This document shows, in pieces, positions 26,083 to 35,551 of a stretch of 64,000 bases of DNA. Location: assembly GCF_003112735.1 (NCBI RefSeq), contig NZ_BFBR01000012.1:1-64000 (forward strand), read 5' to 3'. Origin of the DNA: Candidatus Phycosocius bacilliformis (lineage in GTDB: Bacteria > Pseudomonadota > Alphaproteobacteria > Caulobacterales > Aquidulcibacteraceae). The notes under the pieces were generated by a model that searched no databases, was not told the DNA's origin, and saw only the letters and a program-made list of their open reading frames with translations. Position numbers and translations under genes: made by a program. Every line of letters begins with the position of its first letter. The first letter of the stretch is position 1.

Positions 26083-29000
26083 TTATTTGGCGGATTTTAC
26101 AGCTTCGACGGCGACTAAGTTGTCATCGCTGTTACGGTCAATCCGCTTCACATATGGGTCGATGCCTGCAAAGGCCGGCTCAGCCCCAGCCGGTAGGGTC
26201 AGTACGATTTCCTGACGCCCACTTCGAACGGTCTTTCGCTCGAAAGCCAGAACATGGCTGCGGTTAAATCCTGTTTCAGCAGGCTTTTTGGTGAAGACCC
26301 CTACTTCCCAAGCCTCTGACATCGGGGCTCCGGTCTCCTTGCCTTCGCCATCGGCATAGAGCTTTTTGGCCTCAACGCTCAAGCTTACCTGCCAACGTCC
26401 ATCGGCCAGTTTGGTTTTGGTTGCCGACAAGGTCTTGGCATCATACAGAGTGATCTTCTCAAATAGATCTGTAATCAATTGCTGTTTGACCGGGTCAGGT
26501 CCAACCTCCTCCCGCAAGAAGGCGACAAATTGGGCGCTGGTGGGATAAGGGGCAGACTTGAATGCAAATTGGGTGATGAGGCGACGAATAGCAGCATTAA
26601 CTGGCTCCTCGCCCACTTCATTGCGGAGGAAATACATCACCAATGCGCCCTTCCGGTAATGAATGTAGGACTGATTTTCCACCCTCATCAGCGGCAATTC
26701 TTCCACCACTTCGCTACCGCGGGCACGCAGATAGGCATCCAGCTCGGCCTTAAGGAATTGGCGTACCTGCTCTTTACCCATCATGTCTTCCATGACCAGC
26801 ATGGCACCATATTGCGCAAACGTTTCAGACAACATGGTAGCACCCTGCTTGTCGCCACCAATAATCTGGTGCGCAAACCATTGGTGAGCGATCTCGTGCG
26901 CCGTCACAAATGTAACCAGATCGACTTTTTCTGGATCGCGATTGGTCTGCAACCAACCAATATCCTCACTGAAAGGCACGGTATTGGCAAAGGATTGCGC
27001 GAAGGACTGGTAGCCAGGGAATTCCAAAATCCGGAACTGGCGGAATTGGTAAGGGGAGAAACGCTCGGAAAAGAGCGTCAGAGACCGGTGCGCGGCCTTC
27101 TCCATTCGGTCCAGATTGGCTGAATGTGTGGGGTAATAATAAAGCTCAACCGCCACGGGCTTGCCACCCACCATCACGCTGGATCGATCCAAAAAATAAC
27201 GCGCCGACTGGATTGAGAAGAAGTGCTGGATCGGTGCTTCCGTAACGAAGCGACGGGTGATGCGGCCATTCTTGAGGCTTTCAGAGATCTGATAGCCCGG
27301 CGCAATCGGAATCTGGTCAGCATCGGTGGTCACAGTTATATCTGCGGTCACCCAATGGGAGTCCGGGCGCAAATAATGCTGCCGGTCCCCCTTGGGGTCT
27401 TCAAGCTTAAAGGGACGACGGTCGGGATCAAGGCCATATTTGCGCCGTTTAGCCCGGTCAGTCATCCATTGTGCGCGTGAGATGCCCAAAACCGGCGTGA
27501 ACTCGCTATTGTCTAGAAAGGTCCCGTTGGCCACCAAGCGGGTCTGACCGCCACTGTTGGAGAAGCCAAGACGGCCATAAGTCGTCTTGAACCCGACCAC
27601 CCGCCGTTCGCCCGGAGCCAGCGGCCGCGTGAAACGATAAAGCGTCACATTATAGGCCGGCCAAGCCTTGTCGACTTGCGCGTCCGGCACAGAGATCTCG
27701 GCCATCGCAACTGTACTTCTCTGCGGCAAAGCGGCGATCATATGGGTCAGGGGTTCTTGGTGCTGGTTTTCGATGACGTAACTGCCAACAACATCTGCCT
27801 GCCTGTCTTTAGGACGCAAATTCACATCGAGCTTGACAGAAATAATGGTGGGCCCGGGCATCTCTTCATAACGAGCGAGCGCCTTTTCAGCCTCTGCCAG
27901 TTCGCGTTCCTGCTCGGGCGTTGGCTGATACACGTTGAGAATATTGGTATTGTAGAAGATCCAGCCACCCAGCCCAACAAAGGCAACAAGCGCACCACCC
28001 AACGTGAGGCCGGTTAACCCGCGCATGCGTGCGGGAAAGCGGGCCACCCGTGGCCTCAGGCGTGTCTCTGCCCCGCGCCGCCACAAACCGTAAGAAAGAA
28101 TGACCAGGACGATACAAAAGGCATTCCAATAAAGGTCAAACCATGTTCGGCCGATCCAGAAGTGCCCCATGCCATTGAATGCACTGAGCGGCACCTGCGG
28201 ATTAGAGCCAAAATTATACAAATTGTGCTGGAAACCCAGATTATTCAGCGTAATGGACAAGACCAGATAAATGACCAACAAGCCCCAGCCGACATATTTG
28301 TTAGGCGAGATAGCTTGCAGAAACACGGCCAGACAGGCCAATTGCATCGCCGACATGGTCGATGGAATGATCCACCACAAAAGATAACCAAGCGGCTCGA
28401 GGTTGGTATAGCCCTTGATCAGCTGCACCCCCATGGCCGTGAACATGGCCACCACATTGGCAGACAATAGCACGAGTAGAATCGCGAGAACCTTGGGCAG
28501 GACAAAGGCCCAGTCACTAACTGGTGTGGCGTCGATAATCTCAGCCATGCGCCGCTCGCGGTCACGCCACACAAGATCACCCGCATAAAAGCCAGCAATA
28601 ATGATGGGGATAATGGCAAACGCCCCATAGAGGGCACCGACCATCAGACGTGTCACAGGCTCAATCGGGGTGCCACGAAAATCATCTGCGTAAAACAACG
28701 CGCCCGAAGCATTGAACACGCCCAAGAGCAACAGAACGACAAAGGCGGGGCTGAACAGAACCGATTTGACGTCAAACACCGTCCGGGCCCACAATTGGCT
28801 ACGACGAACTGACGCGGTTAACGCGGGGACAAAGGCAGGTGCGGTTGCAACAATCGGAACCGCTTTGGCTTTTGTTGTGCGGCTGACCTTGCTGGCTGAG
28901 ACGCCCTTGGCTCCGGGACGGAAGAATACATAAGCCAATCCAAGACAAACCAGAGCTACCCCACCCCAAATGGCCCGGTTCTGCAAGAAAACACCATCAA

Positions 29001-29715
29001 AGGCGGGCAAGCGCGTGTTGCGGTCCGCAGCGGTCCAATATTCGGCTTGTTGAAACAGAGCCCCAGACCCGGTTGGGTCAACAAGCGCGGCAATCTCTTT
29101 CAAATCCGGCTTATCAAGCAGGATTCCGACCGTCACCCAAGCCACCAGAATGGCAATCAGCCCCAGATAGGCCCCCATCATCGAGCGGGTCAGCGTCGCG
29201 CAGACAAATAACATGGCCCCGAAGACAAACAGCATCGGCAAGGCAATCACAGTATAGCCATAGGCATAATGGGTCAGCACAAGCGGGCCGAGCTTTTCTG
29301 GGTCCATCCACGGCATTGCCGAACCAATTAGGATCGCCAAAGGAACAGCCAAAAAGCCAGTAGCGGCGGCCAGCCAAGCCCCCGTAAAGCGGCCATACAA
29401 ATAGGCGACCTTCTCCAATCGCGTGGCGCGCAAGATAGGCCCATAGCCAGTCTCGTCATCACGGGTCACCGTATTGGCCACAAAGGCCGTCACGGCAAAC
29501 AGCGAGATAATTCCCATCACCATCGTGATCTGATTAATGGCATAAGGTGAATTGGAATTGGTGTTTCCCGTATCGCCAATCTGGATCTGATCGATGGTGA
29601 CAGCCCCAAAAGTCAGCAGAAAGAACAGGGCAAAGCTAACCCAGAGGACTGGGTTGCGCAGCTGATAGGAAAACTCAAAGGAACAAACGGCAAAAAATTG
29701 ACGGATTGCTTGCAT
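26083..29715 (-). CDS. ABC transporter permease fused to M1-like metallopeptidase
   Basis: 1210 residues. The N-terminal ~570 residues hold two ABC-2-type permease units, about 12 helices, with ENTVTRDDETGYGPILRATRLEK and later WRDRERRMAEIIDATPVSDW at cytoplasmic turns. A linker follows around QPTPEQERELAEAEKAL. The C-terminal half is an M1 aminopeptidase-like domain with zinc motif HEIAHQW at 940-946 and the third ligand in MLSETF at E964. The HEXXH-to-Glu spacing is 19 residues, one more than in standard M1 enzymes. Such fusions appear in proteobacteria and Bacteroidetes next to an ABC ATPase, as here (17-base gap). The peptidase probably faces the periplasm. Substrate and transport direction are unknown. 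Confidence 0.9.
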   Translation of the reverse strand: MQAIRQFFAVCSFEFSYQLRNPVLWVSFALFFLLTFGAVTIDQIQIGDTGNTNSNSPYAINQITMVMGIISLFAVTAFVANTVTRDDETGYGPILRATRLEKVAYLYGRFTGAWLAAATGFLAVPLAILIGSAMPWMDPEKLGPLVLTHYAYGYTVIALPMLFVFGAMLFVCATLTRSMMGAYLGLIAILVAWVTVGILLDKPDLKEIAALVDPTGSGALFQQAEYWTAADRNTRLPAFDGVFLQNRAIWGGVALVCLGLAYVFFRPGAKGVSASKVSRTTKAKAVPIVATAPAFVPALTASVRRSQLWARTVFDVKSVLFSPAFVVLLLLGVFNASGALFYADDFRGTPIEPVTRLMVGALYGAFAIIPIIIAGFYAGDLVWRDRERRMAEIIDATPVSDWAFVLPKVLAILLVLLSANVVAMFTAMGVQLIKGYTNLEPLGYLLWWIIPSTMSAMQLACLAVFLQAISPNKYVGWGLLVIYLVLSITLNNLGFQHNLYNFGSNPQVPLSAFNGMGHFWIGRTWFDLYWNAFCIVLVILSYGLWRRGAETRLRPRVARFPARMRGLTGLTLGGALVAFVGLGGWIFYNTNILNVYQPTPEQERELAEAEKALARYEEMPGPTIISVKLDVNLRPKDRQADVVGSYVIENQHQEPLTHMIAALPQRSTVAMAEISVPDAQVDKAWPAYNVTLYRFTRPLAPGERRVVGFKTTYGRLGFSNSGGQTRLVANGTFLDNSEFTPVLGISRAQWMTDRAKRRKYGLDPDRRPFKLEDPKGDRQHYLRPDSHWVTADITVTTDADQIPIAPGYQISESLKNGRITRRFVTEAPIQHFFSIQSARYFLDRSSVMVGGKPVAVELYYYPTHSANLDRMEKAAHRSLTLFSERFSPYQFRQFRILEFPGYQSFAQSFANTVPFSEDIGWLQTNRDPEKVDLVTFVTAHEIAHQWFAHQIIGGDKQGATMLSETFAQYGAMLVMEDMMGKEQVRQFLKAELDAYLRARGSEVVEELPLMRVENQSYIHYRKGALVMYFLRNEVGEEPVNAAIRRLITQFAFKSAPYPTSAQFVAFLREEVGPDPVKQQLITDLFEKITLYDAKTLSATKTKLADGRWQVSLSVEAKKLYADGEGKETGAPMSEAWEVGVFTKKPAETGFNRSHVLAFERKTVRSGRQEIVLTLPAGAEPAFAGIDPYVKRIDRNSDDNLVAVEAVKSAK

Positions 29716-29732
29716 TGGCCCAATCTCCTGGC

Positions 29733-30611
29733 TCAGGCGGCTGCGCGCACAGAAGCGAGCGTGGAGAAATAAACGTCTTCCAAACCGCCTTCGACGGGCA
29801 CGAAGTCGGTCTCTGGTGCGGTATCAGCCAGCACATGGATCACCGTCTGGCCACCGAAAAGCCGCGAGGAAATCACCTGCATGCGCGCTTGGTAGTCTTG
29901 CAATGCACTCCGAGCGATGGTTTTGCGCCAAACGCGACCGACCAAAGCCTGAGTAAGGTCTTTGGGCGCGCCTTCAGCCACGATGCGACCCTGCGCCAAG
30001 ATTGCCATGGCTGGACACAAATCCGAGACGTCTTCAACAATATGGGTGGAGAGAATGACCACCACACCTTCGCCAATCGCTGCAAGTAGGTTGAGGAAGC
30101 GATTGCGCTCTTCTGGATCGAGCCCAGCTGTGGGCTCATCCACAATGATCAATCGTGGCGCGCCAATCAGCGCTTGGGCGATGCCAAATCGTTGACGCAT
30201 ACCGCCAGAGAAGCCTGCGATCGCTTTGTTCCGCACGTCCCACAAATTGACCTGATTGAGCAGGCCTTCGACCACCTCCTTGCGTTGGCGGGTTTGGGTA
30301 ATACCCTTCAGAATGGCCATATGGTCCAGCATGTCGCGGGCTGTCACGCGCGGATAGACGCCGAAATCTTGCGGCAGATAGCCCAAGGTCTCGCGCAACA
30401 ATTCTGGCTGCTTGAGCACGTCTATATCGCCGAACTGGATGCTTCCGGATGTTGGAGCCTGCAAGGTTGCGATGGTGCGCATCAAGGTCGATTTGCCAGC
30501 ACCATTTGGGCCTAGCAATCCAAACATGCCACTTCCAATGCTCAGATCAATTCCATCAAGCGCTTTGACACCATTCCCATAGACATGTGTCAGGCCTTTA
30601 ATCGTCAGCAT
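29733..30611 (-). CDS. ABC transporter ATP-binding protein
   Basis: 292 residues from ATG 30611, preceded by GGGGAG; the longer open frame lacks homology upstream of MLTIKGLTHVYG. Walker A is GPNGAGKST at 34-42, Q-loop LPQDFG, signature FSGGMRQRF near 134-142, Walker B LIIVDEP at 154-160, and the switch His in STHIVED. It is the motor for the permease-peptidase encoded next, in the manner of ABC-2 exporters. A C-terminal ~80-residue extension is typical of this subfamily. Repeated CATATTGC elements upstream may be its operator. Confidence 0.93.
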   Translation of the reverse strand: MLTIKGLTHVYGNGVKALDGIDLSIGSGMFGLLGPNGAGKSTLMRTIATLQAPTSGSIQFGDIDVLKQPELLRETLGYLPQDFGVYPRVTARDMLDHMAILKGITQTRQRKEVVEGLLNQVNLWDVRNKAIAGFSGGMRQRFGIAQALIGAPRLIIVDEPTAGLDPEERNRFLNLLAAIGEGVVVILSTHIVEDVSDLCPAMAILAQGRIVAEGAPKDLTQALVGRVWRKTIARSALQDYQARMQVISSRLFGGQTVIHVLADTAPETDFVPVEGGLEDVYFSTLASVRAAA

Positions 30612-30642
30612 GCCAATCTCCCCAGGTCGATACCTGACGGTA

Positions 30643-30669
30643 GTCTGGCAATATGCAGACAGCAATATG
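30643..30669. promoter_or_regulatory. Repeated GCAATATG element upstream of the ABC operon
   Basis: GCAATATG occurs at 30648-30655 and 30662-30669, 14 bases apart. The first copy sits inside the imperfect palindrome GTCTG-N8-CAGAC (30643-30660). The element begins about 32 bases upstream of the ABC ATPase start, a position suited to a repressor. No regulator gene is adjacent. Confidence 0.35.
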
Positions 30670-30857
30670 GTCGTAAATTAAATTACCTTCATGCGAGGCT
30701 CAGGTACTTGCTGGTGTTTATCGGGTAGACAACAATTGTATTCACTCGATACTCTATCTGACCGGTTCGGATTCAATCAAATGAATAAAGGCAGCCTTCT
30801 GGCCCCTTAATCAGATATCTTTGTCCTCTACCTGGCCCATCATGAACCAAGCGCGCA

Positions 30858-31961
30858 TTAATGTCGGCGTGGCGACAGTCCGACGCTGAACTCACGCAAG
30901 ATGTCTAGATATTCCTCTATGTGGATCCCGCCCTTTTCCGCCACACGGAACCGATAGGCCCAGTAAGAGACGATGTGTGAAACCATACCCATCATGTGAC
31001 CCAACTCTACAAACAGCAAAGGCGCGTCCAACAAAAACTTGCGAAAGGCTGCTGTGTGACCGCGGTGCACCAGATCACGGAACGCATCATCATAGAGCGC
31101 CAACACGCGAGAGCAATTCAGCGCAGTGGCGCGGATATTTTCACGAATGCTCTTCTTAAGGTCATTCGCCAGCTCTTTACTAACCCGATCAGGCCGACCC
31201 TTGATCTTAATCGTATCCATTTCAGGTCCGATCTTGCTCAAAGCAACCATGCTCTCGCTGAATTGCCACTTATAGAAGATGAAACCCTTCCAGCTGAAGA
31301 TACCATCGCGAAACTGAATACCTTCTAGGCCCAAGGTTAGACGCAGAGGTTCAAGCCGGGAATCGGCATTGGTCGACAAAAGCGCGTTGGCCAGACGCCC
31401 AACCAATTCGGGGTTCAAGTCTGACCCACCATCGCCATAAGCCAATTTGATGAGTGGAAACATCTCGACTTCGGTGAAGGTCAACATACGAGCGGTGTCA
31501 GCCGGCGAGATTGAGAAATAACAATCTGCTGGCGTGCGATTATGGCGGCGCAATTGTTCGCGGACCAAAAACGGGTCCAACGAGGGAATGGTGTTCAGTA
31601 GACGGAGCGTCTCAAGATCGTGCTCTAAATCTTCGCCGCGCACCCCAACGACGTTCATGAGCGAGTCTTTATAACCTGTCTCATTGATGAAAATAAACTG
31701 GCCCCCCACCCGCAGATCGCTGCGATCGAGTGGAAAGACAATCTTTGTACCGACAGCACCACCACTTGGAACCAGATAGGCTTCATCGCTTCGGAAGCGA
31801 TGTTTGATGATAACTGCCTGATTCAGTGTTGAATCACGGAAAAATGGGGCTTCACGATATTGAGGGTCCTCGGCGAACTCCTCAGAGACCATATGTAGAT
31901 TCAGCACGCGACTGGTTGAGGCCGTGGCGCTCAGTGCAGATAAACTTCTGATGCCAGACAT
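30858..31961 (-). CDS. Hypothetical protein next to flagellin
   Basis: 367 residues with no family I can name. The N-terminus is Ser/Ala-rich (MSGIRSLSALSATAST), with no signal peptide. The protein is soluble-looking and mixed alpha/beta. A middle segment reads LVPSGGAVGTKIVFPLDRSDLRVGGQFIFINETGY. A C-terminal helical part contains KELANDLKKSIRENIRATALNCSRVLALYDDAFRDLVHRG and GHMMGMVSHIVSYWAYRFRVAEKGG. Codon use and length support a real gene. It lies 235 bases after flagellin on the same strand, behind a terminator, so it probably has its own promoter. Possibly a flagellar or cell-cycle accessory protein by position only. Confidence 0.75.
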   Translation of the reverse strand: MSGIRSLSALSATASTSRVLNLHMVSEEFAEDPQYREAPFFRDSTLNQAVIIKHRFRSDEAYLVPSGGAVGTKIVFPLDRSDLRVGGQFIFINETGYKDSLMNVVGVRGEDLEHDLETLRLLNTIPSLDPFLVREQLRRHNRTPADCYFSISPADTARMLTFTEVEMFPLIKLAYGDGGSDLNPELVGRLANALLSTNADSRLEPLRLTLGLEGIQFRDGIFSWKGFIFYKWQFSESMVALSKIGPEMDTIKIKGRPDRVSKELANDLKKSIRENIRATALNCSRVLALYDDAFRDLVHRGHTAAFRKFLLDAPLLFVELGHMMGMVSHIVSYWAYRFRVAEKGGIHIEEYLDILREFSVGLSPRRH

Positions 31962-32131
31962 TCCGACCCTTTGCAGACACGAACACTTGCAAATCCCGAT
32001 ATGAGACAGAACAACGCTAAAAAAAAAGTGTAAAGGATGAATTGCAGATGGTCATTTTGCCTAAAGTTTTGACATCAACTTATGAAACCGCCAATATTCG
32101 GGCACAATTTTGTGTGGTTACTTTTGGTCAC

Positions 32132-32162
32132 AAAAAATGGCCCAGACAGGAATGTCTGGGCC
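32132..32162 (-). terminator. Intrinsic terminator of flagellin
   Basis: The minus-strand stem GGCCCAGACA/TGTCTGGGCC with a 4-base loop (32139-32162) is followed by T6 (plus-strand AAAAAA at 32132-32137), 35 bases after the flagellin stop. Confidence 0.9.
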
Positions 32163-32196
32163 CAAGTCAACGGTGTTAGGGTAAGGTATGGTCAGC

Positions 32197-33021
32197 TTAT
32201 CGGAACAGCGACAGCGCCGACTGAGATGAACTGTTAGCAATCGACAGGGCTTGCACACCCAATTGCTGCTTGGTCTGCAGAGCTTGCAGCTTTGCACTTT
32301 CCTTGGCCAGGTCGGCGTCGGCGATCGCACCAATGCCGTTGCTGAGGGCATCCTGCAACTTACCGATGAAGGTACGGTGGACTTCAATCCGTTTCGCACC
32401 TGCACCCCAGGTTGCAAGCTGGGTACCCAAGTTCGTGATGGATGTGTTGACTTGACCAAGAGCGGTTGTGGACGTGGTGGTATCGGTCAGAACCGCTGCC
32501 GCCGCGACCGTGACGACAGTGCCGCCTAGTGCGAGGCTGACGCCGTTGACCGTGATCGAGTTAGCCCCTGTCGCGTCCCCTAGTGCCACGGCGTTCGCTG
32601 GTGTAGCACCAATCATATTGGCACCATCGAAGACCGCATTGGCAATCACGCTCGTGATTTGATCGCGCAATTGCACAAAGTCGGCAGCCAATGCTGCTTG
32701 GGCCGATGTCGAGTTGCCAGGCTGGGTTCCAGCCAAGGCTTTGCCCTTCATTTCGTTGAGAAGTTCCATAATGCTCTCACCAGCGGCAATGCCGGTGTCG
32801 AGAATAGAAGCAGCGCGGTCGGCCGACTCCCGGACACGATCATAGGCGCTGACGTCTGAGCGCATCTTATTCGCGATGGCCCAAATTGCACCATTGTCTT
32901 TTGCGGAGGCTACTTTAAGACCCGTGGAGATCGCATTTTGGGTCTTGTCCAACTGATCGTTGGTACGGTTCAAGGTTTGCAATGCAACCATTGAACCAGA
33001 ATTTGTATTAACGCTGAGCAT
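32197..33021 (-). CDS. Flagellin
   Basis: 274 residues, the short type made by Caulobacter-like bacteria. The conserved N-terminal coiled-coil D0/D1 (MLSVNTNSGSMVALQTLNRTNDQLDKTQNAISTGLKVASAKDNGAIWAIANKMRSDV) and C-terminal helix (LQALQTKQQLGVQALSIANSSSQSALSLFR) flank a small variable domain rich in Ala, Thr and Val. It polymerises into the filament after export by the flagellar type III system without a signal peptide. No other structural flagellar gene is in the window. On the minus strand a TATAAT hexamer (33101-33106) lies about 80 bases upstream; clear sigma-54 or sigma-28 elements were not found. Confidence 0.95.
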   Translation of the reverse strand: MLSVNTNSGSMVALQTLNRTNDQLDKTQNAISTGLKVASAKDNGAIWAIANKMRSDVSAYDRVRESADRAASILDTGIAAGESIMELLNEMKGKALAGTQPGNSTSAQAALAADFVQLRDQITSVIANAVFDGANMIGATPANAVALGDATGANSITVNGVSLALGGTVVTVAAAAVLTDTTTSTTALGQVNTSITNLGTQLATWGAGAKRIEVHRTFIGKLQDALSNGIGAIADADLAKESAKLQALQTKQQLGVQALSIANSSSQSALSLFR

Positions 33022-33532
33022 TTCTAGCCCTCTTTCCTACTAGTTCCCTCGCTACAAGCAAGGCGTATTCATTTTGAATACTTAGTCAGACTATGGTTTG
33101 ATTATAAACCCGGCGTTTAGATTTATAGTTAACAAATCTCTAATCCTAATCGGATTGACTAAATTTATATCGATTTTTATCGATTGCATCGAAGATTAAG
33201 TCGTATTTCCACCGGGAATCCCATTAGGAAACCGCTTGTTCTGGACGCACACGGCCCCCCGCCAATAGGGTGCATCTGAGCGAACTCATTGAAATGAAAT
33301 TCACTGCATAACAGCAGGACAACAGATCAAAATTGCCAGATTGCACGGACAAATGGCCCGAAAGCGGCATGACCTTAGAATAGAAAGAGGGTCTTAGCGT
33401 TCTTAAATTGCGCTTATGATCGCCAAGCTGAGATGGTGGCAACGGATATTTGCGAGGCGATTGCATGAAATATGCCCCGCGACTTTGTTAAAGGCTAACA
33501 TGAGAGCCATGGTCGCTTGTGGTTTGGTACAG
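33022..33532. other. 511-base AT-rich intergenic region upstream of flagellin
   Basis: No convincing gene. The part next to flagellin is AT-rich and contains TATAAT on the minus strand (33101-33106) and ATCGAT repeated around TTTT near 33168-33183. It probably carries the flagellin promoter and leader. The half nearer 33533 has no recognisable feature. Confidence 0.5.
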
Positions 33533-33841
33533 TCAATGCTTGCGGACAAACTCAGCACGTAGAACAAGTCCTCTGATCGCTTCATGCTTGCAGTCGATTT
33601 CCTGGGCGTCGCCGGTCAAGCGAATCGATCGGATGATGGTGCCGCGCCGTAAGGTCTGGCCGGCCCCTTTAACATCCAGGTCTTTAACCAGCACCACTGA
33701 ATCGCCATCCTGCAAAACGTTGCCAACGGCATCTCGCACAACAATCTCAGTCTCTGCCTGTATCCGAGCAGCCAGTTGCGAGGCCGGCATCCAGTCACCG
33801 GTCACCTCGTCATAAATATAGTCCTCATCACCCTCAGACAT
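33533..33841 (-). CDS. PhnA-type (YjdM C-terminal) domain protein
   Basis: 102 residues with the PhnA/YjdM C-terminal SH3-like domain: VVRDAVGNVLQDGDSVVLVKDLDVKGAGQTLRRGTIIRSIRL...EIDCKHEAIRGLVLRAEFVRK. The N-terminal zinc ribbon of full-length YjdM is absent; instead there is an acidic DEDYIYDEVTGDWMPASQL segment. The family was named for linkage to phosphonate operons but has no proven role in phosphonate breakdown. Divergent from the XRE-SulP pair. Confidence 0.88.
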   Translation of the reverse strand: MSEGDEDYIYDEVTGDWMPASQLAARIQAETEIVVRDAVGNVLQDGDSVVLVKDLDVKGAGQTLRRGTIIRSIRLTGDAQEIDCKHEAIRGLVLRAEFVRKH

Positions 33842-33936
33842 GGCCTACCTTTGCCTTGATGCGCCCACATTTTTTGACATATAAAGCATAGAAAGGCAAT
33901 CTATCTCAATCAAAACTGATATCTGAAACATCAAAA

Positions 33937-34197
33937 ATGTTTGGTGCCATGCTGACATCTGCACAACTCAAAGCAGCCCGAGCCCTTCTTGGTGTCGACC
34001 AAGGCGATCTGGCCAAGGCGGCCGGGGTGTCCTTACCAACTATCCAAAGAATGGAAGCCAGCGATGGCATCGTTAGGGCGCAGGTCGACAGTTTGATGAA
34101 GGTCTTGGCAGCATTGGATCATCTGGGTGTCGAGGTAGTCGGCCCTGAACAGCCAAGCATTGGGCGCGGCAGAGGCGTGAGACTTAAGGATGTCTGA
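33937..34197 (+). CDS. XRE-family HTH regulator
   Basis: 86 residues, essentially a single helix-turn-helix: TSAQLKAARALLGVDQGDLAKAAGVSLPTIQRMEASDG, with a short C-terminal tail. An in-frame ATG at 33949 is an alternative start. Its last 8 bases overlap the SulP gene, so the two are translationally coupled and it probably controls that operon. Confidence 0.9.
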   Translation: MFGAMLTSAQLKAARALLGVDQGDLAKAAGVSLPTIQRMEASDGIVRAQVDSLMKVLAALDHLGVEVVGPEQPSIGRGRGVRLKDV

Positions 34198-35452
34198 CTC
34201 TGCGCGCAGGTTCAAACCTAAACTGATCAGCGTCCTTGAAGAAGGCTACGGCTGGCACGCTTTGGGTCGAGACTTGGTTGCAGGAGCCACCGTTGCGGTT
34301 GTCGCGCTGTCATTGTCCATGGCAATTGCAATTGCTTGCGGGCTACCGCCTGAAAAGGGTCTTATCACAGCTGTGGTTGGTGGGCTGATCGTCTCAGCCA
34401 CAGGCGGGAGCCGGTTTCAGATTGGAGGGGCTGCAGGGGCTTTCATTGTACCCGTTGCAGGAACCCTCGTCACATACGGACCTTCAGGCCTCATTACCGC
34501 CACCTTCATGTCTGGGGTCATGCTCGTGGTGGCGGGCGCTGTGGGGCTTGGCCGATTTGTGCGCCTCATCCCGAAGGCTGTGGTGCTGGGCTTTTCAGCG
34601 GGCATTGCCACAATTATCGCGGCAAGCCAATTGCACGACTTCCTGGGCCTACGGATCGGCCATGAGCCGGCTGACCTAGTCGCCAAAATCCGTACACTGA
34701 TATATGCTGCAGAAACCCTCAATTTTGTTGCTTGCGCTGTGGGGCTAGCGACCATCATTCTGATTTTGGGGTTGAGGCGATGGAAGCCCGCCTTCCCCAG
34801 CATGCTGGTTGCGATTATCGTGGCAAGCCTTTTTACCACAGCACTGCATCTTCCAGTAGAGACTCTGGGTGACCGCTTCACCTCGTTGCATGGCGACTGG
34901 CCGGCCCTAAGCCTGCCGAGGCTGGATCCTCACACGATCATCGCGCTTTTGCCTGTGTCAGCCTCTTTTGCACTGTTGGGGGCGATTGAATCTCTCCTGT
35001 CAGCGACAGTTGCAGACGCTATGGCCAACCGTGCGCATCGACCTGAGGCTGAACTGGTTGCCCAAGGTCTTGCCAATATTGGTGCGGCCTTGTTTGGCGG
35101 CTTTTGCGTAACCGGCACCATTGCGCGCACCGCCACTAATATTCGTGCAGGCGCTCATGGCCCCGTCTCGGGTATTGTGCATGCTGTCCTTGTTCTGCTT
35201 GCATTCCTATTGCTGATGCCACTGGCCGGCCACATACCCTTTGCCGCTCTGGCTGGGCTATTATTGGTCGTGGCTTGGGGCATGATCGAGCGCCATGAGA
35301 TTGCAGGCGTTCTTCAGGACTCGCCCATTCAGGCAGCTGCGATGCTGATTACCTTGTTGGTCGTGGCATTGCTCGATCTAACTGCAGGCATTGCAACGGG
35401 CTGTGCCATCATTGCTCTCCATAAAGGACTCAGCCGTTGGCGGACGCCTTAG
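34190..35452 (+). CDS. SulP-family anion transporter lacking a STAS domain
   Basis: 420 residues, about 12 to 14 helices, with LVAGATVAVVALSLSMAIAIACGLPPEKGLITAVVGGLIVSATGGSRFQIGGAAGAFI as the SulP core, and CVTGTIARTATNIRAGAHGPVSGI. SulP proteins carry sulfate, bicarbonate or dicarboxylates across the inner membrane. Typical members are about 550 residues because of a cytoplasmic STAS domain; this one stops right after the membrane core (LHKGLSRWRTP). Sulfate import would fit the sulfatase genes upstream, but linkage is not shown. Confidence 0.9.
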   Translation: MSDSARRFKPKLISVLEEGYGWHALGRDLVAGATVAVVALSLSMAIAIACGLPPEKGLITAVVGGLIVSATGGSRFQIGGAAGAFIVPVAGTLVTYGPSGLITATFMSGVMLVVAGAVGLGRFVRLIPKAVVLGFSAGIATIIAASQLHDFLGLRIGHEPADLVAKIRTLIYAAETLNFVACAVGLATIILILGLRRWKPAFPSMLVAIIVASLFTTALHLPVETLGDRFTSLHGDWPALSLPRLDPHTIIALLPVSASFALLGAIESLLSATVADAMANRAHRPEAELVAQGLANIGAALFGGFCVTGTIARTATNIRAGAHGPVSGIVHAVLVLLAFLLLMPLAGHIPFAALAGLLLVVAWGMIERHEIAGVLQDSPIQAAAMLITLLVVALLDLTAGIATGCAIIALHKGLSRWRTP

Positions 35453-35551
35453 AGCCGGATGTGCATGGATGGCAGCAGTTTGCCTACGCACCTTGCTCTC
35501 GGTTTAATCGGCACATGGACTTTCGCGTCTCAAGAGAAAGCCAAGCCAACT

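Noticed and set aside
26479-27123. 214-residue plus-strand frame
   Set aside because: Shadow of the peptidase domain; that domain has clear motifs on the minus strand.
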